From the NCBI GenBank assembly GCA_964370115.1, contig CAYJIA010000005.1, positions 1 to 64,000 on the forward strand: DNA of 64,000 nt, given 5' to 3'. The first letter of the stretch is position 1. Every line of letters begins with the position of its first letter. The DNA comes from SIG603 sp964370115 (GTDB taxonomy: Bacteria > Bacillota > Clostridia > Oscillospirales > Acutalibacteraceae). The notes under the pieces are model-generated. The model was not told the origin of the DNA, made no database searches, and was given only the letters and a program-made list of their open reading frames with translations. This document shows, in pieces, positions 7,191 through 15,631 of the stretch. A program made the position numbers and the translations under genes.

Positions 7191-8804
7191 ATGTCTAATA
7201 AGCTTGTATTTACAGATACAGATAAATGCGTTGGTTGTAATAAATGTATATTAAAATGTCCTGTGCACGCAAATAGAGCCGAATTTACAGAAGGCAACAA
7301 TATAATACGAATAGATGATGATTATTGTATTGACTGCGGTCAATGTCTTGATATTTGTGACCATGGTGCACGAAAATATTATGATGATGCCGAGAGATTT
7401 TTTGCTGATTTAAAAAATGGTGAAAAAATTTCTTTAATTGCTGCTCCTGCTGCGAGAACAAATTTTAAAAATCTTGAAAATTTATTTGGATTTTTAAGCG
7501 AAATGGGTGTAAATTTAATTTATGACGTGTCCTTTGGTGCAGATATTACCACTTGGGGATACCTTAAAGCAATTAATGAAAAAAAATTAAACACGGTAAT
7601 TGCCCAGCCATGTCCTGTAATTGTTTCTTATATTGAAAAATTTTCTCCAGAGCTAATTAAATATTTATCTCCCGTGCATAGTCCTGCTATGTGCACCGCA
7701 ATTTATTTGAAAAAATATTTAGGCATAGAAGACAAAATTGCATTTTTATCTCCATGTATTGGCAAAAAAGAAGAATTTATGGACGAAAACTGCGATGATA
7801 TGATAAATTATAATGTCACTTATGAAATGCTTTCAAACTACATATTAGAAAATAAAATTTCATTAAACAAATATAAACGTAAAAAATTTGATAACATAGA
7901 CGGTTCGTGGGGATTTGCGTTTTCACGCCCAGGCGGTCTTAAAGAAAATGTTGCGCTCTATGCCGGTACAGATGTTTGGGTAAAACAAGTAGAGGGCATA
8001 AGCCATGTAAAAAAATATTTTGAAGAGTATAAAAAAGATACTTCAAGAGGCAACCCTGTGCCTCTTTTAGTTGATGTGCTAAACTGCTCTCATGGTTGCA
8101 ATTTCGGCACTGGAACAAGTAAAAATATCAGTGAAAACTATGTAGACTATTTAACAAACAGTGCAAAAGGCAATGTTTCAAAAGAGCACGGTCAAGAGCT
8201 ATTGAAGTCTTTTGATGCAAAGCTTAACTTAAACGATTTCATTAGGGTGTATAATGATAAAAGTAATCTTGTAAAAGATACAGATTCTTTAAATTTAGAA
8301 GAGGTTTACAAAAAACTTGGTAAGCTCACAAAAGAGGATAGAGAAATAAACTGTTTTTGCTGTGGATATGGAAGCTGTGAGAAATTTGCAATTGATGTTG
8401 CTATGGGATATAACCATAACAGAAACTGCACAAGGTATGCACAGGTTGAAATTTCAGAAAGTCTTAATAATTTTGATGGCATGTTCTATAATTTCTCGGA
8501 TAAAATCGATGAAATCAATAAGATAATAAAGTCTTTGTCAAGCTCTTCTGCAAAGCTAAACAATATTGCAATGCAAACTAAGTTGATTTCGATTAATGCA
8601 AGCATCGAGGCCTCTCATGCAGGGCTTGCTGGTAAAGGCTTTGCAGTAGTCGCAACCGAGATTAAACGACTTGCCGACGATTCGTCAGATGTTCTTGCCA
8701 AAAATAATCAAAGCTCACAAGAGCTAACAGAGCAAATAGAAAATATCAACACGTCGCTCGATGCAATTAAAAATGAACTTCATACAGTAATGAAAGTAAA
8801 ATAA
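7191..8804 (+). CDS. Hydrogenase-like iron-sulfur sensor fused to a methyl-accepting chemoreceptor hairpin
   Basis: This 537-residue soluble protein combines four modules. Residues about 13-56 hold two [4Fe-4S] ferredoxin motifs (CVGCNKCILKCP; CIDCGQCLDIC). Residues about 80-320 resemble the H-cluster domain of [FeFe]-hydrogenase: the L1 region is reduced to QPCPVIV (Cys141), L2 is kept as SPCIGKKEEF (Cys189) and L3 as LNCSHGCNFG (Cys299, Cys303). Residues about 388-413 form another Fe-S motif (CFCCGYGSC...C). Residues about 455-505 are the chemoreceptor signalling tip (LISINASIEASHAGLAGKGFAVVATEIKRLA). No membrane segment is present. It is probably a cytoplasmic redox or H2 sensor of the HydS type that signals through CheA/CheW. 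ATG 7191 is preferred because the GGGGAG site abuts the upstream ATG at 7179. It is monocistronic, with its own promoter and terminator. Confidence 0.85.
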   Translation: MSNKLVFTDTDKCVGCNKCILKCPVHANRAEFTEGNNIIRIDDDYCIDCGQCLDICDHGARKYYDDAERFFADLKNGEKISLIAAPAARTNFKNLENLFGFLSEMGVNLIYDVSFGADITTWGYLKAINEKKLNTVIAQPCPVIVSYIEKFSPELIKYLSPVHSPAMCTAIYLKKYLGIEDKIAFLSPCIGKKEEFMDENCDDMINYNVTYEMLSNYILENKISLNKYKRKKFDNIDGSWGFAFSRPGGLKENVALYAGTDVWVKQVEGISHVKKYFEEYKKDTSRGNPVPLLVDVLNCSHGCNFGTGTSKNISENYVDYLTNSAKGNVSKEHGQELLKSFDAKLNLNDFIRVYNDKSNLVKDTDSLNLEEVYKKLGKLTKEDREINCFCCGYGSCEKFAIDVAMGYNHNRNCTRYAQVEISESLNNFDGMFYNFSDKIDEINKIIKSLSSSSAKLNNIAMQTKLISINASIEASHAGLAGKGFAVVATEIKRLADDSSDVLAKNNQSSQELTEQIENINTSLDAIKNELHTVMKVK

Positions 8805-8844
8805 CAAAAAGTAGCGCTCCACTGTGAACGCTACTTTTTTTGTT
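8803..8844. terminator. Bidirectional terminator
   Basis: AACAAAAAGTAGCG and CGCTACTTTTTTTGTT form a long stem flanked by A and T runs. It serves the convergent chemoreceptor gene (+) and the PAP2 gene (-). Confidence 0.85.
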
Positions 8845-8861
8845 ATTTTATATAAATACTT

Positions 8862-9404
8862 TTAGTTTTCAACCATCAACATTCTTCTTCTCTTGACTTT
8901 TTTATAAGCAAAAATAACTACATTTGCCATAATTATTCCCAAAACTGCACCGCAAATCACATCTGTTGGGTAGTGTACGCATAAAAACACTCTTGAAAAA
9001 GCAACTAAAAAGGCTAGAATGTAGGCGCAAACTCCAAATTTTTTATTAACAAAATAGAAAATTGTTGCCGCAGTAAACGAAGATCCACTGTGTCCTGACG
9101 GGAAAGAAAAACTCGACGGCTTATGTATTAGCACCAACAAATCAGGGTCTGATACAAAGGGTCTATCTCTTGCGATAATATTCTTCAGTACAACTTCCCC
9201 AATTAAAAAAGTAAGCAGTAAAGCCATAAGCGCTAAAAAGCCGTAAACTCTATACTTTTTACTTATGAGCATCACAAGTGAAATTACTATCCAAACAAGA
9301 CCAAGTTCCCCTAAATATGTGACATAAACAAAAAATACGTCGGTAAATGCGTTGTGGAAATTTTCTGCAATAAAATTAATTATGCTATCATCAAAAACAT
9401 TCAT
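8862..9404 (-). CDS. PAP2-family membrane phosphatase
   Basis: This 180-residue integral membrane protein has about five hydrophobic segments. The three phosphatase motifs are visible: KxxxxxxRP as KNIIARDRP, PSGH as FSFPSGHSGSS, and SRxxxxxHxxxD as SRVFLCVHYPTD. The second and third supply the catalytic histidines. It dephosphorylates a lipid phosphate or pyrophosphate, for instance undecaprenyl pyrophosphate or phosphatidic acid, at the outer face of the membrane. The exact substrate is not determined by sequence. It is transcribed alone on the minus strand, with a promoter at 9434-9462 and an AGGGAGG ribosome site. Confidence 0.93.
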   Translation of the reverse strand: MNVFDDSIINFIAENFHNAFTDVFFVYVTYLGELGLVWIVISLVMLISKKYRVYGFLALMALLLTFLIGEVVLKNIIARDRPFVSDPDLLVLIHKPSSFSFPSGHSGSSFTAATIFYFVNKKFGVCAYILAFLVAFSRVFLCVHYPTDVICGAVLGIIMANVVIFAYKKVKRRRMLMVEN

Positions 9405-9433
9405 ACTAAACCTCCCTTAAAATTTATTACTCA

Positions 9434-9462
9434 ATGTTACCACAAAAAAGAATAATTAACAA
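9434..9462 (-). promoter_or_regulatory. Promoter of the PAP2 gene
   Basis: On the minus strand TTGTTA and TAACAT are separated by 17 bp, about 30 bases upstream of the start codon. Confidence 0.5.
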
Positions 9463-9510
9463 GTTTCACACATAATTATTTTTGAATAATAGATGAATGG
9501 AGTATTGAGT

Positions 9511-12117
9511 ATGGATTTTCATAGCCTAAGTGCTAAAGAATGTGTGCAAAATCTTTCTACGGACCAAAATATCGGACTAAGTTCTAAGGAAGCACAAAAA
9601 CGACTGCAAGCTTATGGTCATAACGAGATAAAGGAGAGTAAGCGGAAAAATTTTTTGCTGAAGTTTTTTGCTCAGTTCAAGGACTTTATGATAATAGTAT
9701 TACTTGCCTGTGCCGCCGTGTCTTTTACGGTGTCATATTTAAGCGGCGAGGGAGAGTACTTTGATTTTATCATAATTATTTCAATAGTGGTGTGTAACGG
9801 CTTAATAGGTGCGGTGCAAGAGAGCAAAGCAGAAAAAGCGATAGAAGCTCTAAAAGATATAACCTCACCTGTTGCACTTGTAATCAGAGACGGTAAAAAA
9901 GTGAACATAGACAGCAGGCTTCTTGTAGTGGGTGATATAGTTCTTTTAAAAACAGGCGACTTGGTACCTGCCGATATAAGAGTTTTAGAGTGTACCGAGC
10001 TTTCCTGCGAAGAATCTTCTCTCACAGGAGAAAGTCTGCCCGTATATAAAAACGCAAATGAAGTATATAGCAAAAACACTTTACTCGCAGAGAGAAAAAA
10101 CATGATGTTTAGCAGTTCTTTTGTAAGTTCTGGATACGGTCGTGGTGTAGTTACATCAAGCGGAATGGATACGCAAATCGGAAAAATAGCAAGTATGCTT
10201 GAAAATGAAAAATCACCCGAAACACCACTCCAAAAAAAACTAAATCAAGCCGGAAAAATTTTAGGCCTTGCGGTTATGGCAATTTGTGCAGCGATTTTTC
10301 TATTGGGATTAATAAAAGAGATTGACATAATAGAAATGATGATGATAGCAATAAGCCTTGCCGTTGCGGCAATTCCCGAGGGCTTGACGGCAATTGTCAC
10401 CATAGTTTTATCACTTGGTGTAAGACGAATGGCATTAAAAAAAGCGATAGTTAGGAAACTGCCAGCTGTTGAAACATTAGGTTCTGTGCGTGTAATTTGC
10501 TCTGATAAAACAGGTACTTTAACAGAAAATAAAATGTCTGTAACTCAGATAAACTCTGCATCTGGTGCTAAAAACACCAGTAAAGAAGAAAAAAGATTGA
10601 TATTAAGCCTCGCTAGTCTTTGTAGCAATGTAGATATTAATGAAAAAGGTGAATATCAAGGTATGCCAACCGAAATTGGTATAGTAAAGGCATTTGAAAG
10701 CGAAAAGAAACAGTTTGATATAGAATTTCCAAGAGTGGGCGAAATTCCGTTTAGTTCTATTAGAAAAATGATGACCACAGTGCACAAGAGCGGTGATGCT
10801 TATGTAATAATCACAAAGGGAGCTCCCGATTATATTCTAAATAAATGCACACATGTTATGAGCAACGGAAATGTTGTACCGATGACAGCAGTTTATAAAA
10901 ATAAAATTAGTGCAATTAATAAAGAAATGGCAGACGCCTCTCTTAGAGTGCTTGGTATTGCAAAAAAAGAAACTGATAATATTGATATCAGCGATGATGA
11001 AATCGAAAGTAATCTTACATTTTGTGGCTTAATAGGGCTTGAAGACCCACCTAGAAAAGAGGCAAAAAAAGCAGTCGAATGCTGTAAAAAGGCAGGTATT
11101 ATACCCGTTATGATTACAGGGGATCAAATGCCCACGGCTGTTGCAATTGCGAAGCGTATAGGTATATTTGAGGAAGACTCTAAGGCTATAAGTTCTGACA
11201 AACTCTCACAGTTTTCGCCAGAAGAGCTTGCACGCGAAATACATAACTATAGGGTATTTGCAAGGGTATCTCCCGAAGATAAAGTTAAGATAGTAAGGGC
11301 ATTTCAGTATCATAACCAAACCATAGCAATGACGGGCGATGGAATAAACGATGCACCCGCACTAAAAGCTGCCGATATAGGCTGCGCTATGGGAAAAAAC
11401 GGAACAGAAGTTGCAAAGTCCGCCGCCGACATGGTGCTGACTGACGACAATTTTGCAACCATAGTAGAGGCCGTAAAAGAGGGTAGAGGCATATTTTTGA
11501 ACATAAAAAAAACCATACATTTCCTCATGTCTTGCAACATAGGAGAAATACTGGTTATCTTCTCTGCATTTTTATTAAATTTACCAATTCCGCTTTTAGC
11601 GACTCAAATTTTATGGGTGAACTTAGTAACCGACTCTTTCCCAGCACTTTCCCTTGGTTCTGGCAAAAGCGAAACGAATATTATGGAAGGGAAGTTTGAA
11701 GAGGGAAAAAAGGGAATTTTTTCAAAGGATATGTGTATTTCCATGATACTTGAAGGTGCTTTAATTGGCCTAGTTTCTTTAATCGCATTCTTAATAGGAC
11801 GAAACTTCTTTGATACAAATCCGCTAGACCCAATAATAGGTCGCACCATGTGCTTTGCAGTTCTTTGTCTGTCTCAAATTATGCATAGCTTTAATATTTC
11901 CGATACACATAGCATTTTTTCACCAAAAAGAAGAAAAAATCCATGGCTTTTCAGGAGTGCAATTTTATGTTCTCTAATGCTAGTTGGTGTAATAGTATTC
12001 CCGCCTCTTGCAATGGCATTTAAAACAGTTGCACTTTCACTTAATTCATGGGGAATAGTGGTCGGACTGTCGGTAATCCCCGTTGTAGTGTCCGAAATAG
12101 AGAAAGCAGTTAAATAA
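9511..12117 (+). CDS. P-type ATPase, Ca2+-transporting (PII) type
   Basis: This 868-residue cation pump has the domain order of PII ATPases: an N-terminal cytoplasmic segment, M1-M2, actuator loop (LTGES), M3-M4 with IPEGLTAIV, the phosphorylation motif DKTGT (Asp332), the nucleotide-binding domain with KGAPD, the hinge TGDGINDAPALKAADIG and about six C-terminal helices. The M4 PEGL motif and NLVTDSFPALSLG in M6 match SERCA/PMCA-like calcium pumps, so Ca2+ export is the likely role; the ion remains inferred. ATG 9511 is chosen over 9493 because GGAG at 9499-9502 lies 8 bases ahead of it. The gene is single, followed after 5 bases by a MITE-like element and then by a strong bidirectional hairpin. 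Confidence 0.92.
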   Translation: MDFHSLSAKECVQNLSTDQNIGLSSKEAQKRLQAYGHNEIKESKRKNFLLKFFAQFKDFMIIVLLACAAVSFTVSYLSGEGEYFDFIIIISIVVCNGLIGAVQESKAEKAIEALKDITSPVALVIRDGKKVNIDSRLLVVGDIVLLKTGDLVPADIRVLECTELSCEESSLTGESLPVYKNANEVYSKNTLLAERKNMMFSSSFVSSGYGRGVVTSSGMDTQIGKIASMLENEKSPETPLQKKLNQAGKILGLAVMAICAAIFLLGLIKEIDIIEMMMIAISLAVAAIPEGLTAIVTIVLSLGVRRMALKKAIVRKLPAVETLGSVRVICSDKTGTLTENKMSVTQINSASGAKNTSKEEKRLILSLASLCSNVDINEKGEYQGMPTEIGIVKAFESEKKQFDIEFPRVGEIPFSSIRKMMTTVHKSGDAYVIITKGAPDYILNKCTHVMSNGNVVPMTAVYKNKISAINKEMADASLRVLGIAKKETDNIDISDDEIESNLTFCGLIGLEDPPRKEAKKAVECCKKAGIIPVMITGDQMPTAVAIAKRIGIFEEDSKAISSDKLSQFSPEELAREIHNYRVFARVSPEDKVKIVRAFQYHNQTIAMTGDGINDAPALKAADIGCAMGKNGTEVAKSAADMVLTDDNFATIVEAVKEGRGIFLNIKKTIHFLMSCNIGEILVIFSAFLLNLPIPLLATQILWVNLVTDSFPALSLGSGKSETNIMEGKFEEGKKGIFSKDMCISMILEGALIGLVSLIAFLIGRNFFDTNPLDPIIGRTMCFAVLCLSQIMHSFNISDTHSIFSPKRRKNPWLFRSAILCSLMLVGVIVFPPLAMAFKTVALSLNSWGIVVGLSVIPVVVSEIEKAVK

Positions 12118-12122
12118 TTAAT

Positions 12123-12278
12123 AGTTAATAATTAATAATGAATAATTGTGGCGAAAATCCTTCGGATTTTTTGATCAAAAGTCGTAGGGGGGTCATTGGC
12201 CACCCGAAATTCACCAGTGATTTTAAATCAAAACACGCCAAAGGCGTGAACAACACTTATTCACTATTACTTATTACT
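12123..12278. mobile_element. MITE-like element with imperfect terminal inverted repeats
   Basis: The left end (12123-12150, AGTTAATAATTAATAATGAA...) and the right end (12254-12278, reverse complement AGTAATAAGTAATAGTGAA...) are imperfect inverted repeats of about 25 bp. The 156-bp interior has no credible gene and contains small hairpins, including CACGCC/GGCGTG. A 202-base open frame at 12138-12341 runs through the element and is not considered a gene. A second left end occurs at 55528-55557. No transposase is encoded, so any movement would be in trans. Confidence 0.6.
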
Positions 12279-12280
12279 TT

Positions 12281-12324
12281 AAATATACAAGGGAGCGACA
12301 TCTTAGTCGCTCCCTTGTATATTT
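12281..12324. terminator. 19-bp perfect inverted repeat, bidirectional terminator
   Basis: AAATATACAAGGGAGCGAC is the exact complement of GTCGCTCCCTTGTATATTT across a 6-base loop. It lies between the convergent Ca2+-ATPase gene and the shikimate-kinase-like gene. Confidence 0.75.
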
Positions 12325-12337
12325 ATGAATACTTGTT

Positions 12338-12886
12338 TTAAGATTTTAACATTGAAATTATTTCATCAATAGTTTCATCTGGGGTTTTTCCTTCTGTGTA
12401 AACTGTAAATTTTGCTACTGCTTTGTTTGTATATGAATCAATAAAAATTCTGTTTAGTATTTTTTCAGCCTCTTCGTCACCTATTCGCTTGTCTAGAATT
12501 TCAAGTGATTTTTCATTATCATCACAAGGCAAGAGTAAAACCACGTATTTTTGTTCATTCATCAAACCTATAAATTCTCTAGCTTGCTTGTCATCTTCAT
12601 AAACACTTTGTCCACCACCAAATTCAATGACCGCATTATCGTTACTTGAAACTATAATTTTAACCGAATTAAGTTCAAATGGCTTTTGATACTCATACCA
12701 ACCCTTTATGCCTTTTAAATCATATTCGGTTTCGGCATCTTCATCTGAATATCCCATTTTAGGATATAAATCTGCACGCTCTTCATCCATATCAACATGA
12801 TTTTTCTGCAATTTTTCTGCAAGCTTTTTACAAATTGTAGACTTACCTGAGCGTATGGGGCCAATGACTATAATATTAGAATTCAT
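12338..12886 (-). CDS. Shikimate-kinase-like P-loop protein
   Basis: This 182-residue cytoplasmic protein begins with the Walker A motif GPIRSGKST (residues 8-16). HVDMDEE near residue 33 fits the substrate/Mg2+ Asp region, and EFGGGQSV near residue 94 recalls the GGG motif of shikimate kinases; the C-terminal VYTEGKTPDETIDEI resembles their last helix. It is therefore a small-molecule kinase of the shikimate/gluconate-kinase-like group, but the substrate is not certain and it is unlikely to be the main AroK because no aromatic-pathway genes are nearby. It lies 17 bases behind a lipoprotein gene and probably shares its promoter. Confidence 0.75.
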   Translation of the reverse strand: MNSNIIVIGPIRSGKSTICKKLAEKLQKNHVDMDEERADLYPKMGYSDEDAETEYDLKGIKGWYEYQKPFELNSVKIIVSSNDNAVIEFGGGQSVYEDDKQAREFIGLMNEQKYVVLLLPCDDNEKSLEILDKRIGDEEAEKILNRIFIDSYTNKAVAKFTVYTEGKTPDETIDEIISMLKS

Positions 12887-12903
12887 TTTTTCCCTCCATT
12901 ATA

Positions 12904-13596
12904 CTACCTTGTAACTTCTGTGCCGCCCCATTCTATTACCGAAAAACCATGTCTTTCAAATGGTGTTAGCACTTGTTCTTCAACTTCTACTTTTTCATTT
13001 AATGCCTTGTACGCCATAAAAACCCTTAGCATACTATCAGGTTCTGGGGATATTTCAAGCACTGCGTTTTCTGTATAGACTTCTTCTTGGAAAGAAATTA
13101 AATTGTACTCGTTGTTCATCATTAAAGGCACCCAAAATACTATAAACTCATTGTATTCCTTCGGTGTGAGGCCTAAAAACTCTAACTTTTCGCACAAAAA
13201 GTCTTCTGTGTCTTCGCCCTTTACAACGAAACCTTCACTTAAATCATATCTAGGCTCGCTAACTCCCTCCCAAAATAGGTAGGAGTATTCCTGCCCGTCG
13301 CTTATAATTTTCCCGTCGGGATAGGCGGTCACGTTCCATCCGTCGTTATAAGTCGGATAGGTGTAGAGAAATTCACCATTGTAATAAAGCTTTACAGACA
13401 CCTCGGTTTCTTCCTCTGGGTAAAGATATATAACAGGTTTATATGCCACTTCTTCCTCGGGGTCAGAGGCTATTTCGCTTTGTGTTGAACTGTCTTCACT
13501 TTCGGTTAATATATCATCTGAAGAGGGGTTTTCACCAGTACAGGAAACGAGTGCAAGGACAAAGATTAAACTTAAGATAAAACTAAATTTTTTCAT
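12904..13596 (-). CDS. Putative lipoprotein, function unknown
   Basis: The 230-residue product starts with a lipoprotein signal peptide: MKK, a hydrophobic core and the lipobox LVSC, with Cys19 as predicted lipidation site. An acidic, Ser/Asp/Glu-rich linker of about 30 residues follows, then a folded domain starting with KPVIYLYPEEETEV, a motif found in a group of uncharacterised secreted bacterial proteins. The C-terminus ends FSVIEWGGTEVTR. It is expected on the outer face of the cytoplasmic membrane. It is the first gene of a two-gene minus-strand unit with the shikimate-kinase-like protein. No function can be assigned. Confidence 0.8.
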   Translation of the reverse strand: MKKFSFILSLIFVLALVSCTGENPSSDDILTESEDSSTQSEIASDPEEEVAYKPVIYLYPEEETEVSVKLYYNGEFLYTYPTYNDGWNVTAYPDGKIISDGQEYSYLFWEGVSEPRYDLSEGFVVKGEDTEDFLCEKLEFLGLTPKEYNEFIVFWVPLMMNNEYNLISFQEEVYTENAVLEISPEPDSMLRVFMAYKALNEKVEVEEQVLTPFERHGFSVIEWGGTEVTR

Positions 13597-13628
13597 AAAC
13601 TTTCACCTCATTAATTTTTTGTATTTTA

Positions 13629-13657
13629 ATTATAGCACTTTAATTTCTGAAAGTAAA
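13629..13657 (-). promoter_or_regulatory. Promoter of the lipoprotein-kinase unit
   Basis: On the minus strand TTTACT and TATAAT are 17 bp apart and end about 30 bases before the lipoprotein start codon. Confidence 0.6.
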
Positions 13658-13720
13658 TTATTAGTTCTAAAATAAAGGAAAGCTCAATATAAATATTTTA
13701 AGAGGAAGGAGGACAAGGAT

Positions 13721-14647
13721 TTGAAAGATTTTTTTGATGAGCTGGTTTCACTAATACAAAGTAGAAAAGACGAGCTTTTAAGTCTACCAAGAGATATCAA
13801 AAACGCTTGTTATGATATACGACTTACAGTGAACTTTCCTCCTGCTTTGTATCTTAAAAGCAATAAGCAGTATAGCTTAAATACTTGCAAAATCACAAAA
13901 AGTGAGATGGAGGAAATAGTTTTCTCACTTTGTGACTACTCTGTTTACAAACATATGAACGAGATAAAAAATGGATTTATTTGTCTTAAAAATCAGTTCA
14001 GGGTTGGAATTTGTGGGACAGGCGTTATAAATTCAGACGGAGAGCTCGAAAATGTAAAAGACATAACTTCTCTTGTTTTTAGAATCCCCAGAACCGTGTA
14101 TGGAGCTTCAAACGACCTTGTAAATTCAGGTATAGACTTTAATAAAGGTGTGCTAATTGTAGGCGAACCCTCCTCGGGTAAAACCACGATACTTAAAGAT
14201 TTAATACATATTTTAAGAGAGAGGCGACTGGTAGTGCTAGACCAGCGTATGGAGCTTACTAATGGAAAAAGCGACTATGACATAGACATACTCTGCGGTT
14301 ATCCGAAAAAACTTGGCTTTACTCAGGCTATAAGAAACTTAGGTGCGAGGCTCATTTTATGCGACGAGCTAGACAAAAACGATTTTGACGGGGTAGAAAC
14401 CGCGCAGTCTTGTGGCGTTGGACTTATTGCTAGTGTACATGGCAGTGTCAGTGAAATTATGCGCCCACTTATAATAGACTTAGTAGCCACAAATGCCTTT
14501 AACAGCATAGTAATACTGCGTGGCAGAGACAGTCCAACAAAAATTGATAGAATTTTTACAGCAGGTGAATTTAATGAAATTTATGGGAATAGTGCTTGTA
14601 ATATTAGCAGGAGTAGTTACGGGCGCATTAAAGTATCTAAACTATAG
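13721..14647 (+). CDS. spoIIIAA: Stage III sporulation protein AA
   Basis: SpoIIIAA is the cytoplasmic, mother-cell ATPase of the SpoIIIA-SpoIIQ channel that feeds the forespore after engulfment, related to secretion ATPases. The 308-residue protein has Walker A GEPSSGKTTILKD near residue 147, RLVVLDQR and a Walker B-like LILCDELDK, all typical. It starts with TTG, which is supported by AAGGAGG ending 8 bases upstream. It heads the eight-gene spoIIIA operon. Its last 74 bases overlap the start of spoIIIAB in another frame, which is longer than in most operons. I could not find a convincing sigma-E promoter upstream. Confidence 0.95.
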   Translation: MKDFFDELVSLIQSRKDELLSLPRDIKNACYDIRLTVNFPPALYLKSNKQYSLNTCKITKSEMEEIVFSLCDYSVYKHMNEIKNGFICLKNQFRVGICGTGVINSDGELENVKDITSLVFRIPRTVYGASNDLVNSGIDFNKGVLIVGEPSSGKTTILKDLIHILRERRLVVLDQRMELTNGKSDYDIDILCGYPKKLGFTQAIRNLGARLILCDELDKNDFDGVETAQSCGVGLIASVHGSVSEIMRPLIIDLVATNAFNSIVILRGRDSPTKIDRIFTAGEFNEIYGNSACNISRSSYGRIKVSKL

Positions 14648-15050
14648 TCAAAGAATAAGGAAGCTAAGTGTATTTACAGAATTTTTGGTATCGTTAAAAT
14701 CTAAACTGATTTTTTCTCATATTTCCTTTGAAGAAATAGTGAATGAAATGGATAACAATAATTTTTGCAGGCTAATTTCATCCTATATAAAAAAACATCC
14801 ACCTCCAAAGGCATTAAATTTGGGTATTAATGAGTATTTTTTTGAAAAATCAGACAAAGCGATTGGACTTATATTTGCAAATGGATTTGGCTCAAGTGAC
14901 TTAAAGTCTCAGGAATTGTTAATTGACAGATGTATAAGCCTTGCAAATCAAGAGCTTATACACGCAAAAAGAAATATGGAAAGTAAGGCGAAACTCGAGC
15001 TATACCTATACTCGTTTTGCGGTGTGGCTCTGGGGATAATATTTATATAA
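14574..15050 (+). CDS. spoIIIAB: Stage III sporulation protein AB
   Basis: SpoIIIAB is a small membrane-anchored protein of the SpoIIIA channel, resembling the GspF/PilC platform protein of type II secretion. The 158-residue product starts MKFMGIVLVILAGVVTGA, a single N-terminal transmembrane segment, followed by a helical domain (RKLSVFTEFLVSLKSKLIFSHISFEEI) typical of the family, and ends with a second hydrophobic segment. ATG 14574 is chosen because AGGTG lies 6 bases ahead and because family members start with the membrane segment; an upstream in-frame ATG at 14520 would add 18 residues inside spoIIIAA. Confidence 0.92.
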   Translation: MKFMGIVLVILAGVVTGALKYLNYSQRIRKLSVFTEFLVSLKSKLIFSHISFEEIVNEMDNNNFCRLISSYIKKHPPPKALNLGINEYFFEKSDKAIGLIFANGFGSSDLKSQELLIDRCISLANQELIHAKRNMESKAKLELYLYSFCGVALGIIFI

Positions 15051-15062
15051 ATAGAGGACGAT

Positions 15063-15257
15063 ATGGACGTAGATTTAATTTTCAGGATAGCCGCAATAGG
15101 AATAATAGTTGCAATACTAAATCAGCTTTTAATCCGTTCGGGGCGCGAAGAACAAGCCATGATGACAACACTTGCAGGACTAATTGTCGTACTTATGATG
15201 ATAGTCACCCAAATTAGTGAGCTCTTTGACACTATAATTTCGGTGTTTAACTTATGA
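15063..15257 (+). CDS. spoIIIAC: Stage III sporulation protein AC
   Basis: This is a 64-residue, two-helix membrane protein of the SpoIIIA channel (MDVDLIFRIAAIGIIVAIL... and LAGLIVVLMMIVTQIS). The RSGREEQ loop between the helices is typical of SpoIIIAC. The size matches the family. It starts 12 bases after spoIIIAB with GAGG upstream and overlaps spoIIIAD by 4 bases, indicating translational coupling. Confidence 0.95.
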   Translation: MDVDLIFRIAAIGIIVAILNQLLIRSGREEQAMMTTLAGLIVVLMMIVTQISELFDTIISVFNL

Positions 15258-15631
15258 ATATTTATATGTTGCTTGTACTTGCAATTATCAGTGCAGTTTT
15301 GGCAAGTTATATAAAGAGCAAAAATGCAGAGTTTGCCTTAGTTTTTAGCGTAATAGTCGCGGTGCTAATCCTTACATTTTTACTTGATTTTCTGTATGAC
15401 ATACTTGAAAATATAAAATCCTTTGGTGTGGATGAAAAATTTTTGAGCATACCTATAAAACTTTTTGGCATTAATCTTTTGGGAAGTCTTGCTAAATCTG
15501 CTTGTGAAGAAGCGGGGGAAAAGAGTCTTACAAATGTCGTCTCTCTTGCCGTTAAAATCATTTGTGTAGTAATTTCACTGCCACTTTTTGAAACCTTACT
15601 AGAGCAAATAAGAATGGTGTTAAATTTATGA
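15254..15631 (+). CDS. spoIIIAD: Stage III sporulation protein AD
   Basis: This is a 125-residue membrane protein with about four hydrophobic segments, paralogous to SpoIIIAC over its length. It is part of the mother-cell membrane complex of the SpoIIIA-SpoIIQ feeding channel. Segments such as ISAVLASYIKSKNAEFALVFSVIVA are characteristic. The ATG overlaps the end of spoIIIAC in an ATGA-type junction, and its own stop overlaps the spoIIIAE start by 4 bases. Confidence 0.94.
   Translation: MNIYMLLVLAIISAVLASYIKSKNAEFALVFSVIVAVLILTFLLDFLYDILENIKSFGVDEKFLSIPIKLFGINLLGSLAKSACEEAGEKSLTNVVSLAVKIICVVISLPLFETLLEQIRMVLNL

Noticed and set aside
7191..8804. Catalytic [FeFe]-hydrogenase
   Set aside because: The L1 motif has only one Cys, the L3 motif is altered and the protein ends in a chemoreceptor tip, so a sensor is more likely than an enzyme.
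12138..12341. 67-codon reading frame after the Ca2+-ATPase gene
   Set aside because: It lies across the MITE-like element and the terminator hairpin and has no ribosome site.
12338..12886. Bona fide shikimate kinase AroK
   Set aside because: P-loop and GGG motifs fit the fold, but no aromatic-pathway genes are near and other substrate residues are not clear.
13597..13720. Sigma-E promoter for the spoIIIA operon
   Set aside because: Expected from biology, but no pair of boxes with proper spacing could be seen; not reported as a feature.
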